Origin: Hypsibius dujardini
Lineage: Eukaryota > Tardigrada > Eutardigrada > Parachela > Hypsibiidae
Assembly: GCA_001579985.1 (NCBI GenBank)
Contig: LRSR01011096.1
Coordinates: forward strand, 1 to 28,694
Length of the DNA stretch: 28,694 nt
Reading direction: 5' to 3'
Within the stretch, counting starts at the first letter, position 1; each line of letters opens with the position of its first letter. The position numbers were made by a program, and so were the translations under genes. Positions 10,475 to 20,696 of this stretch are shown piece after piece. Below the pieces are notes generated by a model. That model saw nothing but the letters and a program-made list of their open reading frames with translations. It had not been told where the DNA came from and ran no database searches.

Positions 10475-11140
10475 GTGAATTTAGCCTTTTTGCAATGTAG
10501 AAGGCTTTGGGGGAGGCGATCAGATCAATGGACCGTTCTTAAATTCATTTTGGATTTAAAGCAAACATTTTTAACTGCAATTCAAACGCCGCACCCTCTG
10601 GAAAATACAGTTTTGCTCAGCTGGGTCTCGGTGTTGATTTTCTTACAATCTATTAGTTTTCGTCCGTCCGTGCAATCATTTTTTCGGTTTCCATACTTCA
10701 AGTGTACGGTGTGGATGATATTCAATGGGAATTCGCCCCCTCGCTTTCGGCCAAAAACCTTAACGAGACACCGACCGGCTCTGCTGTGCAAGAGTGTGTT
10801 TGCCCCCAAACAATGTCTGATTTGTTGACTTATTGAGTTTCCTTACTTTTGGCCTTTGTGGACAATTAAAAAAACTCACAGGTGACGTCACACCGGGCTC
10901 TTTGTTTTTTCAAACACCCTTTTCAAAAATTGGAATGGTAACAGATGTTCGACCACTTTGAGTATCAATTCAAATTATGGAGCTGTATTTTTTTCACAAT
11001 CAGGCTAAATTTAAGCAAACGTCAAGCATAGTGGAACTCGACCAAAGATATGAATAGGCTTATTTAGGGATGGGATTTGTTTTATTTTGAGGTCCATGAC
11101 GCAGTACTTTCAAAACTCACTACTCCATTTTTTTCTGAAT
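10475..11140. other. Spacer with dispersed-repeat sequence
   Basis: About 10825-11130 resembles 2130-2400 and includes TGACGTCA at 10883. A 117-codon plus frame at 10475-10828 and its minus shadow lack splice support or a recognisable protein. Confidence 0.4.
11091..11096 (-). terminator. Polyadenylation signal for the GPCR gene
   Basis: TTTATT on the plus strand gives AATAAA on the minus strand, 73 bases beyond the GPCR stop codon. This supports the stop at 11169 as a genuine 3' end. Confidence 0.55.
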
Positions 11141-11168
11141 ACTGCAATTTCGTGCACGAATATACAAT

Positions 11169-14100
11169 TCAACAACAAACCAGGAGTCTTCCCATTCGTC
11201 TTCCTAAACTTGAGACAGTCTTGCGAAAATCAGGCCAAAAGAGCATGTAAATAATGGGAGAAACGCAATGTTGGACGAGATTCAAATACATAACAGTGCG
11301 TCTCTCGTTGGGACTGATTGTCGCACTTTGCATAAAGTACAGCGTCATTGAAGGGATATTTGCCACCAGGGTGAATCCGACAACTGCCATGCTTGCCAAG
11401 AGAGAGATCCACACCAGACGTACCGCCGACATTTCCGGCCGACCTGCAGTTTGAGGACAATATTTTGTCATCAAATATTTACTACGAATTAATTCACTCT
11501 ACAACTAAATTAGCTACTGCACACACACTGCACCAGCGGGGATTATGTATTTCGTGCGTCATTTATGACAATCTGGCGCTTTGTTTCGGCATCGTGCTTT
11601 GGCGATCATGTTCGCAATCGGAATTTGATTTTGGAAAATCCAATAACCTTCTTTGAATAATATTTTGAGTTTTTCGATCTTTTTGCCAGTGCCAGAATGC
11701 CAGAATCCAGAATGCCAGAATCTTCTGAAAATCTTATGTTACAAAACTTAGCTAGGCTTTCATCGTGATTTTCGGACGCTCGTAATAAAACTTACATGAT
11801 TAGTTTCGTCGCAATGGCCCAGTTCCCTAAATTCTAAAGATCTTTAATACTTATAGGCTTTCAGCTTGAGCATTTCGGTATTAAAATTTTAGGTAACGAA
11901 ATGAAATAACGAAACCTCGAGAAATTTTTTACGCGGCATACTTATGTCAGCCGGTTCTGGCCTGATCGTTTTCGGGCAAAACTGATTCTTTCGGAAAAAA
12001 AGAAGATGCAAGTCTGCATGTTTTGGCATATCACCCAAAATCCACAACGAAAGCAATCAATAAAACTCTGTCCAGTAAAGTTCTGGAATGAAGGCTCTGC
12101 CGGGTAGAAACTTACTTTTGGCGGAAGATCTTTTTCCAAATTTAGAACCCTTTTGCATTTCGGATGCTTTTTGATAACACCTATTCTGCAGCGCCCTGTA
12201 ATTCTTCTTGTTTATCCAACAAAAACATTTCGAAAAACCTTTTTACAAAGTAATTTCGCTTCATGCTGTCTCATAAAATGTCCTCACCTAACAAATTAAC
12301 AGTTAAATTAGCTAAAAGTTTAATTTACATGTTTGATTAAGAACGTGTCAACCAAAACAGTTCTTTACTGCTAAAAAAATATCAAATTAATTTGACGAGT
12401 ACGACAATTTCCAGAAGGAGACTTCCATAATTCTTAGCAAATCTCAAAGTTTTTGTTAGTAGTAGAAACTGCTATAGGACTACCAAGTACAGTAGTTCGC
12501 AAGACATTTTTTTAACATTGAAAGGAAGTACCGTTGAAGTATGTACTAATAATGTGTTCACAACTCCTAGAAAATACGCATTGAGTACGTATAAGTTGGG
12601 GAAAAAAACCGCTACCTTGACGATCGATGACATTTGTCGACACTTGTTTCCGATTCCGGAATCGGTCCCGTCTGTGCTGAAGCCTCATAGACGCAGCAAT
12701 TACAAGGATTCGTAATTGGCTTAGGAAAAGTAGCGGGAGGTAAATTGGACCGTTTGCCACGCGCCACACCCGAGCACCTACACTCTCACCAGGCAGGAAC
12801 AATTTCCGTCGGCTGCACGGGTCCACAATTATTCTGTCCCAATACGCAACGAGGCCCGGGCCGACGACGGCAAGAGAAACTACGAAACTGCCGATGATGG
12901 CGGCCATCCGAGTCTTTCTGTGAGTCACCAAGGCGCGATACTTGATAGGAAATTCCACAGAGAGCCATCGGTCTACACTGATCAGCAGGTTGGCCAGAAG
13001 CCCGGCACAGTTCATGTAGAGAACTAGTGCCACGCCGAAGAAGCGTTCCAGTGGGATGGATACATCTAATTTGAGAGGCAGGCAGATGAAATCAACCGTT
13101 AGCTCCAAAATTTACAAGTTGGATGTATGTTTTTTCAGATACACTATCAAAAGGACTATATTGTACAAAAACATACTTTGAAAATATTGAAAACTGTCTA
13201 TCCTACAGTCTTCCTTAAGGGCAACCCGGCGTTTTGAAATCACTCAAAAATCTCCCCGGGTCGCCAGCTGCGGTGGCCTTGAATGATTGTTATCTTGTCC
13301 CGGTCTAATTTTTTTTAAACTCCTTTTTGAGTTGGCAAACTTTCATTTTTTTCAATTTTTCAAAACAAAAGTTCTTTGACGTCATCGGACGTAGTCGTTT
13401 CTCTCGGGCACTCTTTCGATAACTTTGAATGGCGAATATCTTCTTATTAACTTGGTTTTGCACTTTGCCGATAGGTATTTAAAATTGCAACCTTCAAAAT
13501 TCAACGTTTCCAGCTGACTGGTCTAGTTACAGAGAAAAGTGTGAGAAGCTCAGCGACCCAAGTTCATCCCATCCCAAAATAAGTTTTTTTTTACGGTTCT
13601 TCCTCTTTTTCTCTGTAATGCATCTTGCTAACTTGAAACGCTGAATTTTGAAGGTTGCAATTGTTAATGCCTACCGGAAAAGTGCAAAACAAAATTAATA
13701 AGAAGATATTCGCCATTCAAAGTTATCAAAAGAGTGTCCGACAGGGACGGCTACGTCCGATGACGTCATAAGACTTTTTTTGAAAAATTGAAAAGGACAA
13801 AAAGTTTGCTAACTCAACAATGAGTCATAAAAAAATAGGTTGGAACTCGAAAACAACAATCCATGGTCACTGCGGCTGGCGACCCGGTGAGATCTGAGGA
13901 CGATTTCAAAGCGCCAGGTTACCCTTAAAATGTGGGTCCATTCTTTGCGTTTTTATGAGTCTCTGTGGATTTTCACTTTATAATTACACACATGCTCAGG
14001 TAGGGAAAGTAATGCTCTACAAGATTGGCTTGAGTGTAAAAAGCAGTCGGTTTTGAAATCGAATGAGCTAGTCATCTCCTTAAGAAAAAAATTTCCAAAA

Positions 14101-14646
14101 AGTTTCTACCCGGTTTAATGTTTCCGCAAGTTAAATCTGTCAAAAATCTTGGGACTGCACCTGTGAAATACACTCTGAAAATCATCGTAAATCTAGCACT
14201 ATCTGTATAATGAGTCATAATTTGAATTCGATCTTCGAAAATTGCCCCAAGTCAGCAGTCAATTTTTCATATTAAAAAGCGTTCTGGAAGATTCCCTGAT
14301 CATGAAAGAGACTATTTTGCGGTACGTTCAATTATTTTACTGATTCCGATTTACCTAAAGGCTGATATCGAAACGGCACCGTGCAAAGGACAGAGAGTCC
14401 CGCGAACAGTGAGGTCACGGCCAAGGCCACGTGCAGTGTAATGTAGGGCTCTTTGTTGCGCCAGAAAGCAAAGATCAGCAAGTTAAAGAGCTGCGTCCCG
14501 GTCATGACGCTTCCGAAAGTGATAGTGGGCAGCTGGGTGGCCACCCATTCGGTTGGGGTTACCGGAGGGCAGATCACGCCGCATCTCGTACTGTTGCCGT
14601 GACCGTCGTTTCGAGCAGTGTTATTGAGAAGCTCGGAAATATTCAT
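11169..14646 (-). CDS. Atypical rhodopsin-like (class A) GPCR, about 355 aa
   Basis: Three exons join in phase: 14646-14341, 13102-12616 and 11443-11169. The first true ATG in frame is at 14646; the frame extends further upstream only from a TTG. The extracellular N-terminus has three N-glycosylation sites (NIS, NNT, NST). Seven hydrophobic segments follow: about 35-62, 68-93, 122-146, 168-190, 222-245, 270-292 and 312-332. TM3 ends SVDRW, matching D/E-R-Y/W. TM7 reads HCVSPIIYM, a variant of NPxxY. The cytoplasmic loop before TM6 is basic (QHRRDRFRNRKQ). Several class A hallmarks are missing: the TM1 Asn, the TM2 Asp (LAVTSLF), the TM6 CWxP and the TM3 cysteine. The ligand cannot be inferred. 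The exon 1 donor (TCA|GTAAAA) and the exon 2 acceptor (TTTTGGAG) are the weakest borders. A MITE sits in intron 1. Confidence 0.85.
11690..11722. repeat. Short GCCAGAAT tandem repeat
   Basis: Four near-copies of (GC)CAGAAT occur head to tail in GPCR intron 2. Confidence 0.6.
13215..13928. mobile_element. Full-length palindromic MITE with TTAA ends, about 714 bp
   Basis: It begins TTAAGGGCAACCCGGCG and ends CGCCAGGTTACCCTTAA. The inverted similarity continues inward through TTTGAAATC, CGGGTCGCCAGC, GAGTTGGCAAACTTT/TTGCTAACTC, TGACGTCATCGGACGTAG and TCAAAATTCA to a centre near 13560, so the element is essentially one long hairpin. TTAA at both outer edges would be the target duplication expected for piggyBac-type movement. 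No transposase is encoded. It lies in intron 1 of the GPCR gene, in contrast to the half copy at 4084-4431. Confidence 0.9.
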
Positions 14647-14667
14647 GGTTAATTGCGTTATATCCAA

Positions 14668-16716
14668 ACAACCAGTAAAAAAAGAATACAGCTGAAATTT
14701 AAGTGGAGGAAAAAGTAATTTTTAAACCACTGAAACTTTCATTCTCGCTGTAATTTTGTGACACAAGATCATGCCAGACGTCCTGATTATATTTTGACAG
14801 ATAAGGGAAGCACACACAAACCAATTATCGGCCAACTGTGGAATAGGTTGACGCGCGCAACTACCGAGAAAAAGAGTTCGCGTTCTTCCGGGATGAACGA
14901 TTTAGTGATCACGCAAGGATCTTCCGAGAGAAAAGTCATTGCGAAACCCTAGTTCGTACAGGGCAACGTTAGGTCTTCGCAAGATGAACATTTGGTCGCG
15001 CCATGGGATTTTTCCGCAATTGTTAATTGTTAACGTTGAGGAATTTTGCTTAGTTCTTGATGTGCCTATGAGCTCCAACAAAGTAATTTGATTAGAAAAC
15101 TGCCCGTGAGTGCTTTTCTAAAGAGTCAAAAATTAAAGACAACTGGTTGGCAATAATTTTAGGAAACCAACATCCAAGCGACGATTGGTTTATTATTCAT
15201 CCTAGAAATCGAAAATGTGCATATTGTCTTAATTGCTTGTGAATATTTCAAGTGCGTTTTATCAGGCAGAATTGGAACGCATCGCAGATTTGCTGCCGAG
15301 GTTTGCTTCGGTGGCTCAAACTAAATGAAAAGGAATGTCATGCATCAGTTCCGGTTTACTGCTCGCAGGGAAATTAATCCGTTAATGACCAATGTCGCCA
15401 AATGACTACGCGGCGACCTTTTATTTTTCATTCAAAACGGTTCGAGCAATGTATTAATACTCAACTCATATAGAAACTTGAGCTGTTGCCTCAAAATTGT
15501 ACAACACTGACAACCCATTGGGAAACTGATCAATGTCCAAACAAAATGATCAAACTCGGCAATTGTTTTGTTTTTTAGGTCGCCGAGGTCACCGAACGCC
15601 ATCAAACGGCAGAAAAATAAGAATATGAGTCTTTTTGCAATGTTTAAATGGGCTGCGTCTTGGGATATCATAAAAAAGCATATTTGGAAATGTACAATGG
15701 CTAGTGAGTGGGTGGAGGTAAAAAGACTATCAAATTTTGTGTGGAAAAAACGACTAAAATGTGTTCTTATGAAATCCTGTCGAATGATTTCCTGTTTGAA
15801 GGACGGAAAATGTTGCCGATTATGACTGTTTAAGAAGTTTCCGAAAATTTGGGAAGATTTTTAATCAAGAAGCATACTTTTTGTCGGATATTTTTCCAAA
15901 TTACTTCAATGGACAGTGGTCAGTTCACAAAACAAAAATTTTTGCCAAGTCATCCAAAAAAATTCAAACGTTTTTCTTAATTGAACAACACTAAAACATT
16001 GAAAAATATCTCGCGTCTCGAAATCAAGTAAGATCTGGTACCGAGGGTCAGGGAGTTATTTTAACCAGCGATTCAGCAAGACAGTCTCGAATTGACACCA
16101 AAGAGAACTGAGAGATTTTGCTGATAATTTTAGGTTACTGCTTACAGTTCGTCAAAGTTTGCTAAAAGAGCCAGAGTTAAGATCGTTATGAACTTTCGAA
16201 TATCGAGAGTGAGCCAAATTTAATTGAATCAATTAAATCGAAAGGCCTCAAATAGATCTGGTTAAACTAAAAATTTAGCTGATTTTGGCTTGAAAATTAA
16301 TTAGTTTCGATTTGATTTGTTATTCTGTTGAAAATTTTCATGCCTAACAAACGACAATTTTCAAGCGCGGAACTCAGATTTCATCGGCAATATTTTTCCT
16401 TCATCGACCTGTGTGTATAGAATTAAAAATATTATTTCGCCGTTGTGCTGGTCGAAATTCGATTGGAAGATTGCTTTTCCCATTATTTATTTGAATCCGC
16501 TATGGTATACTATGGCATCTCTCCGAAAAGCGATTAAATTCGGCGGAAACAAAATTCGCTGATCAAGCATGATCCAGAAACTCTCAAATGATTTCACGTT
16601 TTATTCCGCGAATAATCACAAATTTACGATCGCTGCATTCTTAGAGATTAAATATAGCTATGCATACTTCCTCTAGAGCGCGACAAATGCTCATCCAAAA
16701 AATTCCCAAAATAAGA
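14668..16716. other. Non-genic spacer between GPCR and sorbitol dehydrogenase
   Basis: About 2 kb of AT-rich sequence. Open frames at 14758-14952 and 15432-15825 are short, overlap on both strands and carry no recognisable motif or splice-phase support. The GPCR promoter should lie at its left end, but I see no clear core element. Confidence 0.45.
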
Positions 16717-16722
16717 TTTATT
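16717..16722 (-). terminator. Polyadenylation signal for sorbitol dehydrogenase
   Basis: AATAAA on the minus strand, 85 bases past the TAG at 16807-16809. Confidence 0.55.
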
Positions 16723-16806
16723 GCGAAGCTGGCTTGAGAATGATTAATTAACCGGGAAAAAGTTTGCGTTACGTGGGTTAGGGCTGATTGGAGATATCAG
16801 TTATTC

Positions 16807-19800
16807 CTAACGGCCGCAATTTATTATCACTTTAATGGCACCATCTTTTCCCGTTCTTGCAGTTTCGAACGCTTCGAGAGCCTGTTCAAGCGGGTATCGA
16901 TGCGTAATCAGTTGCTCGACGTTCACTTTTCCGTTAGCAATCATCTCAAAGGCCGTGGCATAGCTAAAACAATTTTGTAAGATAATGAAAAATATTCCGC
17001 CAGACGGAATTATCTGAACTCAGAACTGACCTGTTGACAAAGCGGAAAACTCCACGGATGTCTATCTCCCGAACCAAAGCGTTGATAAGAGGAACCTTTG
17101 CTTCCTCGGGTCCCATCCCGATCAAAACAAAAGTGCCGCCTGACTTTGTAGCCTAAAAGTAGCAATCAAGTTAAGTTACAATATTGTAGTCTCTTAAGGC
17201 ATACATATAGTGTCGTTCTTATCTTGAAAGGGATACTTACGTAGATTCCAATATAGGCACTCGCTTCTGCACCGCTGCATTCGATAGCGCTGTCAGTTGG
17301 TCTTCCCAGTAAAGCGATCACCTCGGCAGCGCATGTTTTTGGATCTTTGCCCATGACGTTCACCGTTCCGTCTGCACCCATGGCTTTGGCGACTGCAAGG
17401 CGACTTTCGCAAATGTCTGCCAGGAGTAGAATACATTTTCAGTTTGATCCAGCTTCTTGGCCATCGTGGAGCCCGTCAATATGTTTGTCTGTTTGTCTGC
17501 CTGTCTGACTGTCTGTCTGTTTGTCTACCTGTTTGTCTGCCTGTCCACCTTTTTGTCTGGCTTTGTTTGTCTGTCTCCCTGTCTATCTGCAAGTTTGTTG
17601 TTCTGTCTGAATGTTTGCCAGTCTGTCTGTTATCCTGTGGGAGAGTTTGTCTGCGTGTCTCATGTTTGTCTATCTGTTTGCCTGTCTGACTGTCTGCCTG
17701 TCTGTCTGTCTGCCTTTTTGTCTGTTTCTTTGTCTGTCTCTCTGTCTTCCTGTCTATATGCATGTTTGTTGTTCTGTTTGTATGTTCGCCAGTCTGTCTG
17801 TTATCCTGTGGGAGAGTTCGTTTGCATGTCTTATGTTGGTCTATCCCTCTCTCCGTGTACTCGTCCTACCGGATCGCTGAACTTACCGGTGACAACGACA
17901 TTCGGAGCGCCCATTGCCTTTGCGCATAGCAGAGAGACCAAACCAATGGTACCTGCAACACGTAATCGAAAAGTCAGATTTTTATTTCCATACGATGGTG
18001 GTTAGTTTCTTACCGGCTTCGCACACCAAGACGCGAGATCCAATGGCGATATTGGCACGCAGGCAGGCATGCAAACCTACAGCCAGAGGTTTCAGCATTG
18101 CTCCCTCCTCACACGAGACATTATCTGATAGCCTACAATATGGAGAATACTGTGACATGCAACATCCGCACAAAAATATTTTGAATTCATACTGAATTTA
18201 AACCAATCCAAGTTGTTATTTTTTCAAATTGTAAAAGGCCAGAGGAAAACTGACCCGAGCTGTGAAAAATAAGGTTTGGATACAATTTGGTCAGAATTCA
18301 GACTGCTATGAAATAACAGACCGAACACAATAACGGAAGATGTAGCAGTGAGGAAAAATTGAGAAGTAAAATTACGGGTCTATATCGCCTCAAAAGCTGA
18401 TGTGTAACAGGTAGCGAAAGACAATTGGGGGAATTTTTTTAGAAACCGCCCGTCTTCATGTTTTCAAAAATGTGAACGGCAAGCGAGAAAAGTGCCCGAC
18501 AGACTAAAATAAAAACTTGGTTTCGCAAGCTATAAAGAACAGTATTATGTTAGTTATCCATCGATGAGTCAAGCAGAAAAGTCGGCCATTTTGAAGGGTA
18601 GGAAAAACTGAAATGCTGAAGAGTCACATGCCACAGCAGTTGTCAAACGCGTTTTTTTCGAAACTGCTTTTTGCGACGATTTACGCGCCAACTGGTACTC
18701 CCCCAAATGAAAATTTAAAAAAATAGAAATTTTATTTATTAAATCGGCCATTGAAAACGCTATAAAGTAGCACTGCTTACTGACTTTCGGCAAGAAGGTG
18801 AAAACGGATGCGTTCTAAAAAATCCCTTCAATTCAGAAAGCCAGTTGGAAACCTGAAGCTTGGGTTGTTTTTCTGAACACGTAATATTTTCAGTTTTTCA
18901 TTTCTCGTTTTTCTTTTAGGTCTGGCGGTTCCAGTGTTCATTCAAAACAGTGTTATTTCATTTTGATTGATCCTGCAATGAAGATCACACAAAAGTACGC
19001 ACTTGTAACAAAAATCAGCCTCGTGGACGTAGTAACGAGTCAAGGTTCCTGAAGCAATAAGCAACGTTGAGCACACAATGTGCATTTTAAAATTACGGGC
19101 TATTCACTCACCCTGGTAGGGTGGAGTCGCTGGGAATGTGATTTTCGGGCACAAGTTATACCGTCCCTCCTTGGATCGATCACACCGCCGGCAGGGGACC
19201 CCTGGCTCAACGGCCACACGGTCGCCTATTACAAGTAGGAAATTTAATTAAGTTTGAATTTTAATAAGAAACGTATAAAAATGTACGATAATATGAAAAT
19301 GTGTGAACATAATTACCAATCTTCAAGCTTGTCACGCCCTCGCCTAAGGCCGACACAACTCCGCTGGGTTCATGACCCAAAATAATGGATTCTGAAAAAT
19401 GAAATTTCATGGTTAATTTTGAATAATGACTAGGCAGGTGATAAACTTCATACCATTCAGGACGAAATCTCCAATACGTCCCAACTGTCTGGAAGGAGGA
19501 AATGGTAAATAAGGCAAAGTTAGAAATTTACTCTTGATGAAAAACTTTGCCGTCGCTCGCTTTGTAAAGTGTTAGATCGTCTTTGCCTTGAAGTGACTAT
19601 AAATGAATTCTAGTAGCTCTGCACAACAATTAAATCAGTGCCTCTTTTAGAGCTTTTACCAGGTATTGCCCCAAATCGATTTAGGTAGACGTCTCTGCAT
19701 TTCTTCGAAGAAGTCATTTGCAGCGGCTTGAAAAGGTTTGCACTATAAAACACTTGTTTAGACACACGAGGCGAGCCTTTATACTTTCCCAAGACCGATT

Positions 19801-20365
19801 AAAAAATATGTGTTTGGCGATGTTCATTTCTGGACCGGCTTTGCAGATAACTGTCAACCATCCAGTGTACAGTGCATTTATGGAAAAGAATTAAATCACG
19901 GCAAAAGACAACGCATTTTGTGCGGATAAAATTTATTCTGTCGACATCTAACATAACACTTGAATTAGAGCCCCAAACAAAGCTTGGTTTGCAAAAGGTT
20001 TGCAAAAGGTTTGCAAGCTTGCAAAGTTTCACTCACCAGTAGTGAACATCAGTACCACAGATTCCAACGGCTTCGATTTTCAGCTGGACTTCTGCAACAG
20101 AAAATGTCTTATACATAATTTTGTTCATAAGTAAAAAAAACAAAACACATGGACGTTTGCATGTTTGCAATGCGTAAATTGTCGTCCTTTACGTACGATT
20201 CGGTCCAGGTTGTGGGATTGGGCGCTCTCCCTAACAGAGAATTATAATACAAATTTACATCTCCCATCGAGCAGTTAAGACTGTATGACTGTAGAGCAGT
20301 ACCATGCGCAAATCTTTGACGGCAAACAGAATCGCCGACAAATTCTTGTCCGTAGCAGCAGCCAT
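16807..20365 (-). CDS. SORD: Sorbitol dehydrogenase (polyol/L-iditol 2-dehydrogenase), 353 codons, with an in-frame TGA
   Basis: Twelve exons join in phase: 20365-20303, 20230-20197, 20091-20037, 19488-19454, 19391-19317, 19225-19112, 19048-19003, 18132-18014, 17952-17887, 17416-17241, 17152-17031 and 16963-16807. The enzyme oxidises sorbitol to fructose with NAD and a catalytic zinc. Length matches the roughly 357-residue human protein, and the reading is collinear with it: VGICGTDVHY, LGHEPSG, GDRVAVEPG, GRYNLCP, IECSGAEAS, SGGTFVLIGMG, REIDIRGVFR, LITHRYPLEQALEAF. Zinc ligands C44, H69 and E70 are present. Structural-lobe cysteines C99, C102 and C113 are kept, but the third of the usual four is Ser105. 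Three oddities stand out. Codon 51, where the family has Trp, is TG|A across the exon 3/4 junction. Residue 155, a Glu next to the zinc water in the family, is Lys. The first Gly of the Rossmann GxGxxG is Glu179. It may be a decaying copy or an unusual paralogue. Confidence 0.93.
17480..17845. repeat. CTGT/TTGTCTGCCTGT simple repeat with a 181-bp higher-order unit
   Basis: Long tract of CTGT, TTGT and CCTG words inside the intron between sorbitol dehydrogenase exons 9 and 10. A larger block containing TATCCTGTGGGAGAGTT occurs at 17631 and again at 17812, 181 bp apart, with similar flanks. It creates spurious open frames of up to 182 codons on the plus strand and 95 on the minus strand. Confidence 0.9.
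19985..20022. repeat. GGTTTGCAAAA tandem repeat
   Basis: About three and a half copies of an 11-bp unit lie just beyond the exon 3 donor of sorbitol dehydrogenase, inside intron 3. Confidence 0.7.
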
Positions 20366-20480
20366 GGTTTGGGAGTAGATCAGTCGTCAAAATTGAACAA
20401 AACGGCAAACAGGGCGAATGGTAAAAAATGCGGAAAATCCAACGCCTCTATTCTAATTTATCATTGTACAATGGACTTAC

Positions 20481-20696
20481 AATTGCGCCGGTTTGAATGC
20501 CGTCAAGTGACGTCAAGGCCAGACGGTTGCTTGCACCCGAATTAGGCAGATTGTACGCACAGCTGCTAGTGAATACCGGTTGAAGTCCACTTTCTGTCCT
20601 TACTATTGCTGACTGAGTGCTGCAGGGGGGGGGGCATTGAATGACATTGCCTTGAAGATCAACACGCGAGCAAAGTAACGCTCCCGTTTTTAACAA
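20481..20696 (-). CDS. Candidate Cys-containing internal exon, unknown gene
   Basis: Between a good acceptor (TATGTTTTAGCAG) and a good donor (ATT|GTAAGT) the minus strand is open for exactly 72 codons, entering and leaving in phase 0. The reading has five cysteines (ALLCSRV, VIQCPPPCSTQ, TSSCAYN, plus a segment rich in Ser, Thr, Asn and Gly), as in secreted or extracellular proteins. It starts 331 bases upstream of the sorbitol dehydrogenase ATG on the same strand. Its phase would allow splicing to exon 2 of that gene, replacing the first 21 residues, but no such isoform is known to me. It contains a C-run (a G-run on the plus strand) near 20627. I do not recognise the domain. Confidence 0.35.

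Noticed and set aside
10475-10828. 117-codon plus-strand frame
   Set aside because: No motif, no upstream promoter or splice partner, biased composition, and an open frame on the opposite strand in the same place.
17457-18005. 182-codon plus-strand frame rich in Cys, Leu, Ser and Val
   Set aside because: It is a translation of the CTGT repeat and lies antisense to sorbitol dehydrogenase exon 9 and its flanking introns.
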